Source of the DNA: Paratrimastix pyriformis
Taxonomy: Eukaryota > Preaxostyla > Paratrimastigidae
Direction: 5' to 3'
Assembly (NCBI GenBank): GCA_027972325.1
Contig: JAPMOS010000115.1
Span: 80,001 to 127,429 of the forward strand
DNA: 47,429 nucleotides
Below the pieces are notes generated by a model that ran no database searches, was not told where the DNA came from, and worked only from the letters and a program-made list of their open reading frames with translations. Made by a program: the position numbers and the translations under genes. The number at the start of each line of letters is the position of its first letter. Position 1 is the stretch's first letter. Of this stretch, positions 10,019-19,128 are shown one piece after another.

Positions 10019-11597
10019 GTCATGGGATGCGGCACTGAAGCGTTCGAAGGTGGAGTTAGACTTATTTAATGACACACAAATGGACATGCATTTGTTTATT
10101 GAGAAAGGTATTCGAGGAGGGATTTCAATGATAACGAACAGATATTGTCAAGCCAACAACAAGTACATGAAGACATACAACAAAGAGGGCAAAACGGTGT
10201 ACATTCTGTATCTCGATGCTAACAACCTTTACGGCAAAGCAATGAGTTATAGACTACCAACGACTGATTTTCAATGGGAAAAGAACGTAAGCAAGTTCAC
10301 GAAGAGCAAGATAATGTCATTAGACAAGAATGGAGATAGAGGCTACATATTAGAAGTGGATTTATCATATCCAAAAGAACTACATGACATGCACAATGAT
10401 TATCCATTAGCACCATGCAAGAAGGTTGTAGAAGATGAAAAGTTATCTGAATACCAGAAGTTGTTGAAGACGAATTTAAGCCTAAAGCAGGCAAAAGTTG
10501 AGAAGTTGATTTGTGATTTTGAAGACAAGACTGATTATGTTGTGCATTATCGTGCACTCCAGCTATATTTGAGTTTAGGAATGGAACTGAAAGCAGTCAA
10601 AAGAGTGATGAGTTTTAAACAAGATGATTGGTTAGAAGACTACATAGGATTCAATACCAACGAGCGTTCAAAAACAAAGAATGAATTCGAGAAGGCACTA
10701 TTCAAATTAGCCAACAATGCAGTCTTTGGAAAAACCATGCAGAACAATCGTTCTCACATCAACTTTACACTAACATCCAGTGAGGAGAAGGCACGTAAGC
10801 TCGTAGCCAAGCCAAATTATGAGAAGACAGTGATATTTGGAGATAAACTCGTAGGCATACATGCAAGACAGACATCAGTCAAATTGAACATGCCAATAGC
10901 AGTTGGGCAATCAATATTAGACTTATCCAAGATGCACATGTATGACTTTTACTACAACACACTCAAAGCAAAGTATGGAGACAAAGTCAAATTGCTATTC
11001 ACAGATACTGACAGTTTATGTGTTGCAGTGGAGACAGAAGACATATATGAAGATATGAAAGAATTTGAAGACGAACTCGATACATCCAATTATCCAGAGG
11101 ACAATGCGCTATTCAGCGAAAAGAACATTGCCAAGATTGGAAAGTTCAAGGATGAAGCCAAAGGCAAGCAAATCATAGAGTTCTGTGGATTACGTTCGAA
11201 GATGTATTCATATGTCATAGAAGGTGATGAAGAGAAGCATGCCAAATGCAAAGGTGTGAAGAAGTCAGCAATTAAACAGGAATTATCACACAAAAGGTTC
11301 ATGGACTGTTTGAACTCAGAATGTCTGAAGCCAAAACGCAAACAGAATGATGAAGAGATTGATGAAGAGATTGACGAAGAGATGAAGAAAAAGAATGAAG
11401 AGATGGAGAAAAAGAATGATGAAGAGATTGATAAGGCACATCCTAAGGTGAAGTTCTGTGCAATTCAAAGCAAATATCACCAACTCTATGCAGTATCAGT
11501 GAACAAGTTTGCATTGTGCTCTTATGATGATAAAAGGTATCTCAGAAACAAGACTGATAGTTACGCTTATGGGCATTATGCAATCAAGATTGCATAA
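10019..11597 (+). pseudogene. Type-B DNA polymerase, catalytic part (fossil)
   Basis: The polymerase core of the protein-primed DNA_pol_B_2 type is plain: motif A (YLDANNLYGKAMS), motif B (KLANNAVFGKTMQN) and motif C (LFTDTDSL), in the right order and spacing. Motif C is the usual metal-binding D-T-D. A charged insert of repeated Asp/Glu/Lys units lies near residue 440. Only the catalytic part of the gene is in the island, starting right at the junction with the terminal region of copy 1. It would replicate the viral genome. Confidence 0.9.
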
Positions 11598-11603
11598 TCG
11601 AAT

Positions 11604-11620
11604 GGATGGTTGCACCATCC
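11604..11620. repeat. Hairpin GGATGGT-TGC-ACCATCC
   Basis: A perfect 7-bp stem with a TGC loop, just after the polymerase stop codon at 11597. The same stem-loop logic (NNNNGGT-TGC-ACCNNNN) appears at 14057-14073. It could be a transcript 3'-end signal or part of a mobile hairpin module. Confidence 0.6.
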
Positions 11621-11685
11621 GTTGCATTACCGGATTAAAATGGAGCAATCGAAGACTAAGTGAAATTTTATCAGCGTTCATTATT

Positions 11686-11883
11686 ATGGAACCATATCAA
11701 CAGTCAACATTTGACAAGATGAATGCTAAACTGACATCAATTGAACGCTCAATGAAAGACATAACCAACCTATTAGAAGCATTGTTAGAAGAAACTGTAG
11801 TGTATGGAGAGTTACAGAAACAGGGCAGAGAGCAAAGCAGAATTCATTATAATTTGGAAGCACCAACTGAAAATCAAAAATGA
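11686..11883 (+). CDS. Small coiled-coil protein, 65 residues
   Basis: The best start is the ATG at 11686, giving a product with a regular heptad-like helix (about residues 10-45, rich in Leu, Ile, Met and Glu). A longer frame reaches further upstream, but that part covers the hairpin and is unlikely to be translated. Family unknown. It ends 50 bp before the GIY-YIG gene. Confidence 0.5.
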   Translation: MEPYQQSTFDKMNAKLTSIERSMKDITNLLEALLEETVVYGELQKQGREQSRIHYNLEAPTENQK

Positions 11884-11915
11884 AAGTGACTTAAATACAG
11901 TTGAAATATTATCTA

Positions 11916-11927
11916 ATACTATAGTAT
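11916..11927. promoter_or_regulatory. Palindrome upstream of the GIY-YIG gene
   Basis: ATACTATAGTAT, a 12-bp perfect palindrome, ends six bases before the ATG at 11934. With the palindromes at 3931 and 12718 it suggests a common start-proximal signal. Confidence 0.4.
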
Positions 11928-11933
11928 AGTAAA

Positions 11934-12689
11934 ATGAAATACTACATATATAAGATAGTCAACACTGTTGAGCCGAATGAATTATATATAGGTTCAACAA
12001 AGAACATCCGTTCGAGATGGGCAGTGCATAAAACGCATGTCAAGAGTGGATGTACACATCTGCTTTACAGCAGAATGAGAGAAGTAGGTATTGACAAGTT
12101 TACCATTGAAGAAATAGAAGCCATTTGTGATTGTGAGAACATTAAAGAGATAGAAGAGAAATACATCAAAGAATATACAGAAAAGGGTTTCAAGATGCTT
12201 AATATGATTAAAGCATGTCGCACTGAAGATGAGCGCAAAGAATACCAACAGGAGAAATACAAGAAGACCTTTTGCAAGGATTTGTCGAACTACAAGCCGA
12301 GAGAATACAAGAAGAAGGAGAAATATGTGAAAGGAGCAAGGACTCAAGTAATAGTGACAAATAAGACAGATGGTACGAAAACAATATACAAGTCACTATA
12401 TGCATGTAGTGTAGCATTGAAATTGAATCCAAATCAGGTTAAACAAAGATGTGAAAGTAGTTTTACATTTGATGACCTCGTATTTGAGTATGGAGAGTCA
12501 AAGAAACTCTTACCACCACAACTCAGGAAGACATTGAACAGTTTGCAGTCATCAATTACCTACTTAGGCATTTCAGCTAAGACTAACAAAGAGCAATACA
12601 AGCAAATGCTTTTTGATAAGATAAAAAACCATAAGAAGATACAGAAGGAAGATAAGGATGCACTTTATGAGTACCTCATTGATTTCTAA
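11934..12689 (+). CDS. GIY-YIG family endonuclease
   Basis: A 251-residue product. The N-terminal 90 residues carry the GIY-YIG nuclease signature: YIYKIVN, then LYIGSTKNIRSRW with the catalytic Arg, a following His/Lys, and downstream acidic residues that could hold the metal-binding Glu. The rest is lysine-rich and includes a segment like the DNA-binding repeats of homing enzymes (about 140-190). Such nucleases are common in PLVs and giant viruses, as homing enzymes or recombination nucleases. Which applies here cannot be told from the sequence. Confidence 0.85.
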   Translation: MKYYIYKIVNTVEPNELYIGSTKNIRSRWAVHKTHVKSGCTHLLYSRMREVGIDKFTIEEIEAICDCENIKEIEEKYIKEYTEKGFKMLNMIKACRTEDERKEYQQEKYKKTFCKDLSNYKPREYKKKEKYVKGARTQVIVTNKTDGTKTIYKSLYACSVALKLNPNQVKQRCESSFTFDDLVFEYGESKKLLPPQLRKTLNSLQSSITYLGISAKTNKEQYKQMLFDKIKNHKKIQKEDKDALYEYLIDF

Positions 12690-12717
12690 GTTGTTTTGAG
12701 TTTTGTTTTGAATTGAA

Positions 12718-12742
12718 TTAATATAATCTATTGTTATATTAA
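12718..12742. promoter_or_regulatory. Inverted repeat upstream of the VLTF3-like gene
   Basis: TTAATATAA and TTATATTAA form a perfect 9-bp stem with a 7-base loop, ending two bases before the start codon at 12745. Possible promoter or 5' hairpin. Confidence 0.45.
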
Positions 12743-12744
12743 TC

Positions 12745-13275
12745 ATGAAGGAAATGGATGAGAAAGCAGAGAGAAAACGTCTGATGCAATTGTCATTAGA
12801 CTTATACAGACAGGAAGTTGAGAAGGAACCAAAAGAACCAGAATGGAAGTGTTGTGATAAACCAGATGCAGTTACGACACCAGAAGGTTTGAATGTCTGT
12901 CAGAACTGTGGATGTGTATTAGAGACACCATTTGTATGTAATTTTCAGGAAGAGCGAGCAGCACGTAATAAGTCACATTATGTGCCATATAAACCATCGA
13001 ATTATTTCAACCAGGTGTTTAGCAAGATGGTACATTATCAAATAGCGCCGTCAGTCAGAGAAAGCATGAAGAGACAGTTTGCAAAGATAAAAGACAGGTT
13101 AGCCATCAGTAAGTATAGAATGAATTACAAGTTCATCATATACAAATTATTACAGGCTAATGGTATTGAAGATAAGAAGTTATACAAAAGAATTTGTGTC
13201 AATCGAGAGTTCATAAAGAAGTATGAGAAGAAGTGGAATGAGCTTAAATTAGGCTCGAGCTTAAGCAGTAAGTGA
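12745..13275 (+). CDS. VLTF3-like late transcription factor with zinc ribbon
   Basis: A 176-residue product. Residues about 32-60 hold a zinc ribbon (CCDK..., then CQNCGC). A helical C-terminal domain follows, with a YFNQVFSKM segment and a YKRICVNREFI segment near the end. This order of zinc ribbon and small helical domain matches the VLTF3 (A2L-type) late transcription factors of nucleocytoplasmic large DNA viruses and some PLVs; a TFIIB-type ribbon protein is the alternative. It would drive late virion genes. It overlaps the convergent unknown gene on the other strand by about 15 bp. Confidence 0.65.
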   Translation: MKEMDEKAERKRLMQLSLDLYRQEVEKEPKEPEWKCCDKPDAVTTPEGLNVCQNCGCVLETPFVCNFQEERAARNKSHYVPYKPSNYFNQVFSKMVHYQIAPSVRESMKRQFAKIKDRLAISKYRMNYKFIIYKLLQANGIEDKKLYKRICVNREFIKKYEKKWNELKLGSSLSSK

Positions 13276-14214
13276 TTTCATCGACATAAGATTTGACACT
13301 TGACGAAGCAATGTGCTTTTATCGAGGACTTTTGTATTAGTGATGATGCCGGAAATAGATGTAGCGATGTTAGATACAGTTTCAGATGCATCAGGAAGCA
13401 TTAAACTGAGTTCATACTTATTGGTTGACACGACAGTCTTATCATTCTTTACGACATACAGCTCGAAGTATCTGATGAACTTATAGATAATGTTGTTGTA
13501 TTTCACATTCATCACACAGATGTCGATAATGTTGTTTGCTTTGATTGCTTGTAGTATTAAATCGTAGGTGATGCCATTATACTTATCATTTTGATATACG
13601 ACGCTCCACATTTTGATAAAGCCGAGCCATTCATTTTCGAAATTTTGCATTCGTTCAGTCACCTTTTTCTTTAGGATACCCCAGCATGAATTGACAGATG
13701 ATTCATACTTGTTGATGTAACGTTTCATCTTTTGTATCTCATCGACGAGTCCACTATTTTGTGATACATCACACACGACAGATTCAACGAGCAGCTTATC
13801 GAGTTTGTATTTAAACACCTCCTCAATGAATCCACCGAGTTCAGCCATGGAATCCACATCGTCATCGAACTGTAAGTCGCGCCCGGAATTGTTCAGAAGA
13901 GGGTAAATCCATTTCATGTAACGCTCAAATGATTGGAAAATGACAGGTTGTTTGAACACATCAGATAACTCATACCATTCTTTCTTAATGAACACAGTTT
14001 GTCCACTGTCGAATCTTATCTTCACAACATTCTGTGCTAAGCTTTCATCTTGCAATGAAGGGTTGCACCCTTCGTTCGAACGCACACAATCTTGTGTGCA
14101 TTGCTTAGCAATAGCATCATCATAAGGCGTTAGAATCACTTTGTTAGGGTGATGTAGTTCTTGAAGAGTATCATTTAGTTGATTTTCATTCACAGTTTCA
14201 ACTGTTCTGTGCAT
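13261..14214 (-). CDS. Unknown viral protein, 317 residues
   Basis: Mostly helical, with no recognised motif. Near residues 35-55 it contains a Cys/Asn-rich stretch encoded by the hairpin module at 14052-14104, so part of the protein is made from a palindromic insert. It is read in the same direction as the next two genes (14242-16271), with short gaps, so they probably form one late gene block. Confidence 0.7.
   Translation of the reverse strand: MHRTVETVNENQLNDTLQELHHPNKVILTPYDDAIAKQCTQDCVRSNEGCNPSLQDESLAQNVVKIRFDSGQTVFIKKEWYELSDVFKQPVIFQSFERYMKWIYPLLNNSGRDLQFDDDVDSMAELGGFIEEVFKYKLDKLLVESVVCDVSQNSGLVDEIQKMKRYINKYESSVNSCWGILKKKVTERMQNFENEWLGFIKMWSVVYQNDKYNGITYDLILQAIKANNIIDICVMNVKYNNIIYKFIRYFELYVVKNDKTVVSTNKYELSLMLPDASETVSNIATSISGIITNTKVLDKSTLLRQVSNLMSMKSLTA
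14052..14104. repeat. Double-hairpin module inside a coding region
   Basis: Two perfect hairpins, GAAGGGT-TGC-ACCCTTC and GCACACAA-TC-TTGTGTGC, flank a TTCGAA core, and outer GCAATG/CATTGC arms could close them into one structure. It lies in frame within the 317-residue gene. A related module lies at 16343-16388. Confidence 0.65.
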
Positions 14215-14241
14215 GGTTGTTCATATGATATGGCTATAAAT

Positions 14242-15624
14242 TTATCTTTGTTTTCCTTTCTTTCGTTTTGCTTCAGCTTCCTTAGCTTTACGAGTCGCTT
14301 CTTCTTCGATGGCTTTTTTATTAGCAGCCTCTTCCTTGGCTCGTTCCTGTGCCTCTTTTTCGTTTTGGAACCACTCGTCCTCGGCACGTTTTCGAGCAGA
14401 CTCTTCTTCAGCCTTTTTTCGTGCAGCCTCCTCAGCCGCAGCTTTTCGTGCAGCATCCTCAGCCTGTCCCTTAGCAACCAATTCCTCGGCACGTTTATAC
14501 GCAGCTTCATCCTCAGCTCGTTTCTGTGCAGCTTCATCCTCAGCTCGTTTCTGTGCAGCCTCATCTTCAGCTCGCATTTTGATATACTCTTCTTCAGCAC
14601 GTTTCCTTTCAGCTTCCTCAGCTCGTTTCTGTGCGAGTGCAGCTCGTTGTACACCAATAAGGTTTTGCAATGACTTATTGTTATACCCCTTCCGTATGTA
14701 ATTTTTTGTACCCAGTTTGTTCATCTTCTTCATCTTAAGAACGACATCATTTCCTTTAGGTATTGTATCTTTCCATTTCAATAAGATTCTGCCCTCACCA
14801 CACCATTCCTCGAGTAATTCAGGGGTCACATCAGACGCATCGAATTTTTTGTAAACGGCATGTGCATTACCATGTATAGGATTAGTAAAAAATGGAATTT
14901 TTATTTTTTTGCCCAGTTTCTGTAGTTCTTCGGTTTTAATCCTATAGTATTCATTCTTAGGGACTCTAAAACTGTAAGCTTTTGGTGTTCCGGTCCTATT
15001 ATAATAGTCATAAGGATACATAGGTCCGCTCAATAATATTTCATGACGAATAATTCCTTCCATTGTCTTGTCTCTCATATAACCAAAATACATGTCTTCA
15101 GGTGATTCACCACCAAATGCCTTAACCAATTCCGTTTGAATTTCTTCCGGAGGCAACTCATCCCCAGCGGGTGCAGGTTTAGGTTCAGCAGGTGCTTCTA
15201 AGTCATCACCAGGTGCTTCTAAGTCCTCACCGGCTAAGTCGGCATCCTCATCAATGAGGACTTCTACGCTCTTTTCATCACCTTCTTCTCCCTCCTCATC
15301 ACCTTCTTCTTCCTCATCATCACCTTCTTCTTCCTCATCATCACCTTCTTCTTCCTCATCATCACCTTCTTCTTCCTCATCATCACCTTTTTTTCCCTCA
15401 TCATCACCTTCTTCTTCACCTCCGCTTCCGGGCTCGGAACCAGAGTCAGAATCAGATTCTTCTTCAGTGAACATTGCATCGAGTGTTCCCTTTTGAGGTT
15501 CGTTGACAGGTTGTTGGTTATGTTGTTTTTGGTTGTGATATAGCATGATTGTTAAGGCTAATGCAACCTTTTGATTGCGTGTAAGGTGATCCATCATAAT
15601 ATGATACATGCATAAATTCTTCAA
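14242..15624 (-). CDS. Acidic and KE-rich repetitive viral protein, 460 residues
   Basis: Residues about 55-120 are a tandem array of a GDDEEEE heptad-like unit, followed by a Pro/Ala/Glu linker, a folded-looking middle (about 160-310, with Tyr- and Pro-rich segments), and a long Ala/Glu/Lys/Arg coiled-coil tail (310-460) built on EDEAAQKRA units. No family recognised. The long helical tail suggests a structural or scaffold role. The start near an ATG at 15624 overlaps the next gene by four bases; a later Met is equally possible. Confidence 0.7.
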   Translation of the reverse strand: MKNLCMYHIMMDHLTRNQKVALALTIMLYHNQKQHNQQPVNEPQKGTLDAMFTEEESDSDSGSEPGSGGEEEGDDEGKKGDDEEEEGDDEEEEGDDEEEEGDDEEEEGDEEGEEGDEKSVEVLIDEDADLAGEDLEAPGDDLEAPAEPKPAPAGDELPPEEIQTELVKAFGGESPEDMYFGYMRDKTMEGIIRHEILLSGPMYPYDYYNRTGTPKAYSFRVPKNEYYRIKTEELQKLGKKIKIPFFTNPIHGNAHAVYKKFDASDVTPELLEEWCGEGRILLKWKDTIPKGNDVVLKMKKMNKLGTKNYIRKGYNNKSLQNLIGVQRAALAQKRAEEAERKRAEEEYIKMRAEDEAAQKRAEDEAAQKRAEDEAAYKRAEELVAKGQAEDAARKAAAEEAARKKAEEESARKRAEDEWFQNEKEAQERAKEEAANKKAIEEEATRKAKEAEAKRKKGKQR

Positions 15625-16271
15625 TTGTTTTGTTTGTTCATATAGATAAAACCACCAACCACTAAGACAGCAGCAATAGCAATCAATGCAGTAGTGTTAT
15701 CGGCAGTTTGTCCAATGTCGTGCTCTTCTTCATCTTTTGTGTGTTGATCCACTTCAGAATATATTTCAGCTAATGAATCATAAACTTGTTTGTTATATAG
15801 TTGATTGGTAGCAGTTAAGTCAACATCTTCGAGACTTGATGAAGGAACAAAGGCATCGTTGATGACTTGGAAGGAATTGACAACGTCGAAGGAGTTTCTT
15901 ATGTTTTGCATCTGTTGGTTGACACGATTGACATCAACCACGTTCTTTAGCTTCTTAATCATGTCGAGCACGTTAAAGTTAGCGGTAAAGATACCACCTT
16001 GGTTTTGCTTTTCTGATATCTTGTTCAGGATGTCGTTGAATGCAGATGTGGCAGATGTTGATTCCAATATCGTTTTGGCTATGATTTGGTTCTTTATGTC
16101 ATTGGCAAAAGAAATCTTCACGTTTTTGATGTGAGCTATGTTACGAAAGATGATTTCATTCTTTGCATTAAGAACCACATTGACTTGTTGCATTATGATG
16201 TTGGTTTCATTGACAGACAGATAGTTCAACAGGTCTTGCCTAATCGAATTATAACTAATGTTTCCTCCCAT
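15621..16271 (-). CDS. Myristoylated, C-tail-anchored membrane protein (L1R/F9L-like architecture)
   Basis: The start at 16271 is chosen because it gives MGGNIS, a textbook N-myristoylation signal (Gly2, Ser6). The 216-residue product has a helical, Asn- and Val-rich ectodomain-like region and one C-terminal transmembrane helix (about residues 190-210) with a short basic tail. The layout of myristoylated N-terminus, helical bundle and single C-terminal anchor is that of the poxvirus L1R/F9L entry proteins, which also occur in other large DNA viruses. Cysteines that form disulfides in L1 are not evident, so homology is unproven. Its divergent neighbour is another C-tail membrane protein. Confidence 0.6.
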   Translation of the reverse strand: MGGNISYNSIRQDLLNYLSVNETNIIMQQVNVVLNAKNEIIFRNIAHIKNVKISFANDIKNQIIAKTILESTSATSAFNDILNKISEKQNQGGIFTANFNVLDMIKKLKNVVDVNRVNQQMQNIRNSFDVVNSFQVINDAFVPSSSLEDVDLTATNQLYNKQVYDSLAEIYSEVDQHTKDEEEHDIGQTADNTTALIAIAAVLVVGGFIYMNKQNN

Positions 16272-16342
16272 GTTGTATACAGTACTCATCGAAAATTTCA
16301 CCTTGTATAGCATTAAGAATGATTCAGTGGAATTCATTGGGA

Positions 16343-16388
16343 AATGAAGAGCGTAGCCCTTCATTCGAATGCGCAGAGAACTCTGCGC
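16343..16388. repeat. Double-hairpin module near a gene start
   Basis: AATGAAG...CTTCATT and GCGCAGAGAACTCTGCGC (an 18-bp near-continuous palindrome) flank a TTCGAA core. The arrangement is like the module at 14052-14104. It sits between the divergent membrane-protein genes, upstream of the preferred start at 16460. Confidence 0.65.
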
Positions 16389-16459
16389 TTTGCAGCGAAA
16401 GTAAGTTCATCAATGCTTTTCAACAGAACAATGTCAGTTACGTCAGGTTGACGTTGAAA

Positions 16460-17527
16460 ATGGACTTTATATCAAAACGTCGATATGACAATCTGATGAA
16501 GGTGGAAGGTGAAGACAGAAAGCGTGAGTTAAAGACATTATATGCTAAGTTACGTGTTGAAATGCCGTTACGTGGAGGTAGTAAGACGAGAGCCTTTTAC
16601 AGTGATTTCACGGTGCCACAGGCATTAACTTTTGCGCATTCCAACAACTTTGACTTTGATTCATACACAGAGTTTTTTCCGGCAATAGCAAAATCCACCA
16701 CTGAGGCACAGTTCCAAAAGTGTGTAAACTGTTCGAAGATTGAGTCATGTGCTAAGAATTGGGACTGTCTGAAAGACATTGAAGATTCAGCCCCTAAAGA
16801 GTTATCTGAATGTGAAAAAGGGGTTCAAAACATTATCAAAATGAATGAATCATACCTAAAACAGATGGATGACTATTATGCTAAGTTTGATAAATGGAAA
16901 GATGAATACGACAAATGGTATTTTATGAATGATTCGATTCAATACATCCATGCAACAATCACGGGCTTATGGAATATTGATTCAATTGCCTTCAGCCTGA
17001 TGACTGATAAGGACAAATACATTGCATCAACTATAAAGCAGAATGGACTCGATTTATCAAACCTTAATGTCCAATCATGTGAATGGAGTGAGTTAAACCG
17101 TCAGAACAAAACGGGTGAATTCATGATGACCTTTTATTATAAGCCTGAGTACTTATCACAACGAATAGCACAGATTAATGTAAATAAGCCTGAGATGCCA
17201 TCAAAACCGCAATGGGGTGACTTAGTTTGTGTTGATTGTCGTAATATAATAGATTGGAAGAATGTAGGCACATTAACAAATGTCCAAATACAACAACTTA
17301 ATGAATGTGTTGTAAATGCAGAGAAGGAAAAAGAAGATGATAAAAAGCCCGACACTCCTGACGAGCCAATTCCTCCTGATGTAACGCCACCTCCAAGGCA
17401 ACCTGAAGAGCCAAAAGAACCTGATGAACCATTAACTCCAATTCATCATGATGAAAAAGAAACAACAAACTATATCCCTTACATGCTATTTGGTGCAGGT
17501 GTTTTTGCACTTACGAGAATTCTATGA
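16460..17527 (+). CDS. Cysteine-containing C-tail membrane protein
   Basis: An open frame reaches back to 16319, but that extension covers the hairpin module, so the ATG at 16460 (MDFISKRRYD) is preferred, giving 355 residues. The body holds a cysteine cluster (CVNCSKIESC, then C) and further Cys near CVDC, followed by a Pro/Glu/Asp-rich stalk (about 285-330) and a C-terminal hydrophobic anchor (YMLFGAGVFALTRIL). This could be the disulfide-bonded partner of the myristoylated protein encoded divergently next to it. The family is not recognised. Confidence 0.65.
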   Translation: MDFISKRRYDNLMKVEGEDRKRELKTLYAKLRVEMPLRGGSKTRAFYSDFTVPQALTFAHSNNFDFDSYTEFFPAIAKSTTEAQFQKCVNCSKIESCAKNWDCLKDIEDSAPKELSECEKGVQNIIKMNESYLKQMDDYYAKFDKWKDEYDKWYFMNDSIQYIHATITGLWNIDSIAFSLMTDKDKYIASTIKQNGLDLSNLNVQSCEWSELNRQNKTGEFMMTFYYKPEYLSQRIAQINVNKPEMPSKPQWGDLVCVDCRNIIDWKNVGTLTNVQIQQLNECVVNAEKEKEDDKKPDTPDEPIPPDVTPPPRQPEEPKEPDEPLTPIHHDEKETTNYIPYMLFGAGVFALTRIL

Positions 17528-17529
17528 AT

Positions 17530-18363
17530 TTAGGCATGAGTGACTACTGGTGCTACTGTAATTTTGTCAGTTTTGACTTTTATTGCTTCAAGGAGACCTT
17601 GTAATGCACCCATCTGAGATGTGTCCTGTTGCGGTGCAAATATGTTCCGTTGGTTAGACATGAAGAACTTATAAATATTGCTATCTGGTTTAATATTTTT
17701 ATTCGCCGTGTCGATCAATACAGCCAAATCTTGCATTGATTTACGCAATCCCTCAACTATAGGGCTTGTGTGTCCATATTTTGCCACAAACTCTGGAAGT
17801 TCTTTCTGATACTGCTTGTATTTTGTGACTAATGCGGTGTAAGTGATTGCATCATTGTCAGTCTGCTGAACTGCATAAAATGGTTGCGTAATTGTCAGAC
17901 GTTCATCATATATCTTCTTTGCCATATCGAAATCTGCTCTATCAATAGGCACCTTCTCAAATACGTCGACATCCTTCCGAACCAATCCATATACAGTATT
18001 TGATTCATCATGACTTTTCGAGTACTCATGTTTTACTCTCACTCCATCTTTAATGTCACCTAAGAATATTGCCCAACAACTGTCATCCTTACGGTAGAAC
18101 CTAAAGTTGCCGAGTTCAAAATCAACTCCGGCTTTTATTTCCGGCTGAGTCATGAATGTCTTTTGCATGCTGGTGAACTCTTTCTCTGGTATCTTTCCAT
18201 TTCTCTTATCAATCATATCGAGCACCTTACCCATGGTAGCCTCAAATGATTCACCTTGAGAATGACGTGCTCCTTTATGACTTTTCCTCGTTCCTTTGGT
18301 TGCCCTCTTCTTTGTTTTGCTAACGGTGTCTGAATACGGATTTGCAGGCATTTTTTCTGACAT
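17530..18363 (-). CDS. Unknown viral protein with basic N-terminus
   Basis: A 277-residue product. The first 35 residues are rich in Lys, Arg and His, as in a nucleic-acid-binding or nuclear-import tail; the rest is a mixed alpha/beta fold (about 75-140) and helices. No motif recognised. It is convergent with the membrane-protein gene, with the stop codons almost touching, and divergent to the 78-residue gene. Confidence 0.65.
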   Translation of the reverse strand: MSEKMPANPYSDTVSKTKKRATKGTRKSHKGARHSQGESFEATMGKVLDMIDKRNGKIPEKEFTSMQKTFMTQPEIKAGVDFELGNFRFYRKDDSCWAIFLGDIKDGVRVKHEYSKSHDESNTVYGLVRKDVDVFEKVPIDRADFDMAKKIYDERLTITQPFYAVQQTDNDAITYTALVTKYKQYQKELPEFVAKYGHTSPIVEGLRKSMQDLAVLIDTANKNIKPDSNIYKFFMSNQRNIFAPQQDTSQMGALQGLLEAIKVKTDKITVAPVVTHA

Positions 18364-18420
18364 TGGTTACTAATACAATTGATGGAGAAAAAATTTATCG
18401 ACTAAATATACTGGATCACA

Positions 18421-18657
18421 ATGGATGAAAACAATATTCGTGTCAATGCCGGAGCTGTTCTAACAGTTGGTTCAATCGTGAAAATCGTGAGGAAGGGTGA
18501 GGGATTTTGGATTATCATCACAGAGATCACTGGAAAACGATTGAAGGGAAAAGTGAATAATAAGTTGATACTTAAGCACCGTTTCAATCTGGGTGACGTG
18601 ATAGGGTTCCGCGCAGGTGAAATCACTGAGGTAGCAGTCGATAAAGAAAAAGTTTAG
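18421..18657 (+). CDS. Small beta-barrel-like protein, 78 residues
   Basis: The sequence alternates beta strands with turns and contains GEGFWIIITEI, GKRLKGKVNN and LGDVIGF. This pattern resembles small DUF2314-like or SH3-barrel proteins that bind nucleic acid or partners. The resemblance is by eye only. Confidence 0.5.
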   Translation: MDENNIRVNAGAVLTVGSIVKIVRKGEGFWIIITEITGKRLKGKVNNKLILKHRFNLGDVIGFRAGEITEVAVDKEKV

Positions 18658-18717
18658 TCGACTATTTTATTACTTAGGAAATGGTATTAAACTCGTGCTC
18701 CAAAAGCTCTCTCCTTC

Positions 18718-19083
18718 TTAATCCACTCTAAATAGCATGTTTACAGTCACTACATCAGTTGTTGGCTGTCCTGTTTCATCTAAGATCGAATAGTCATATG
18801 TCCTCGTAAGAGTCGATGTTGGTGACAATTCGAGCCCTTTGTTATCTGTTCCAACGAAAACTGGTATTGCTGCTTCACTCGTCACATTATTAATGATTTG
18901 GTCAGTGTATAAGCCCCGGATTACTACAAAATACATACTTCTGGTGACTGAATTGGTGACAAGATGAGTGCCTATAAGAGTTAGGTAATTTGGATTTTTG
19001 TTCATCCACTGGTTCAAAATGAGTGTTTTCTGCGTTGAATCAAGGTTTATTGAGAGGAACATGATGTGTTTCATACAAATCAT
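18718..19083 (-). CDS. Small virion-type protein, up to 121 residues
   Basis: A mostly beta product, read toward lower coordinates like the capsid gene and lying just downstream of it. A Met at 19062 may be the true start. Short beta-rich proteins next to the major capsid gene are often minor capsid or cement proteins; here that is inferred from position only. Confidence 0.5.
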   Translation of the reverse strand: MICMKHIMFLSINLDSTQKTLILNQWMNKNPNYLTLIGTHLVTNSVTRSMYFVVIRGLYTDQIINNVTSEAAIPVFVGTDNKGLELSPTSTLTRTYDYSILDETGQPTTDVVTVNMLFRVD

Positions 19084-19128
19084 GCATAAAAAGTTTCATC
19101 TGTCTCAAAAAGTGATATCTCATGTGAT

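Noticed and set aside
9535-10087. Two similar minus-strand frames of about 100 codons
   Set aside because: They are repeats of each other, arise from the 127-bp AT-rich repeats, and have no domain.
14052-14104. tRNA-like structure suggested by the hairpins and TTCGAA
   Set aside because: Arm lengths, anticodon arm and acceptor stem do not fit a tRNA; it is a two-hairpin palindrome.
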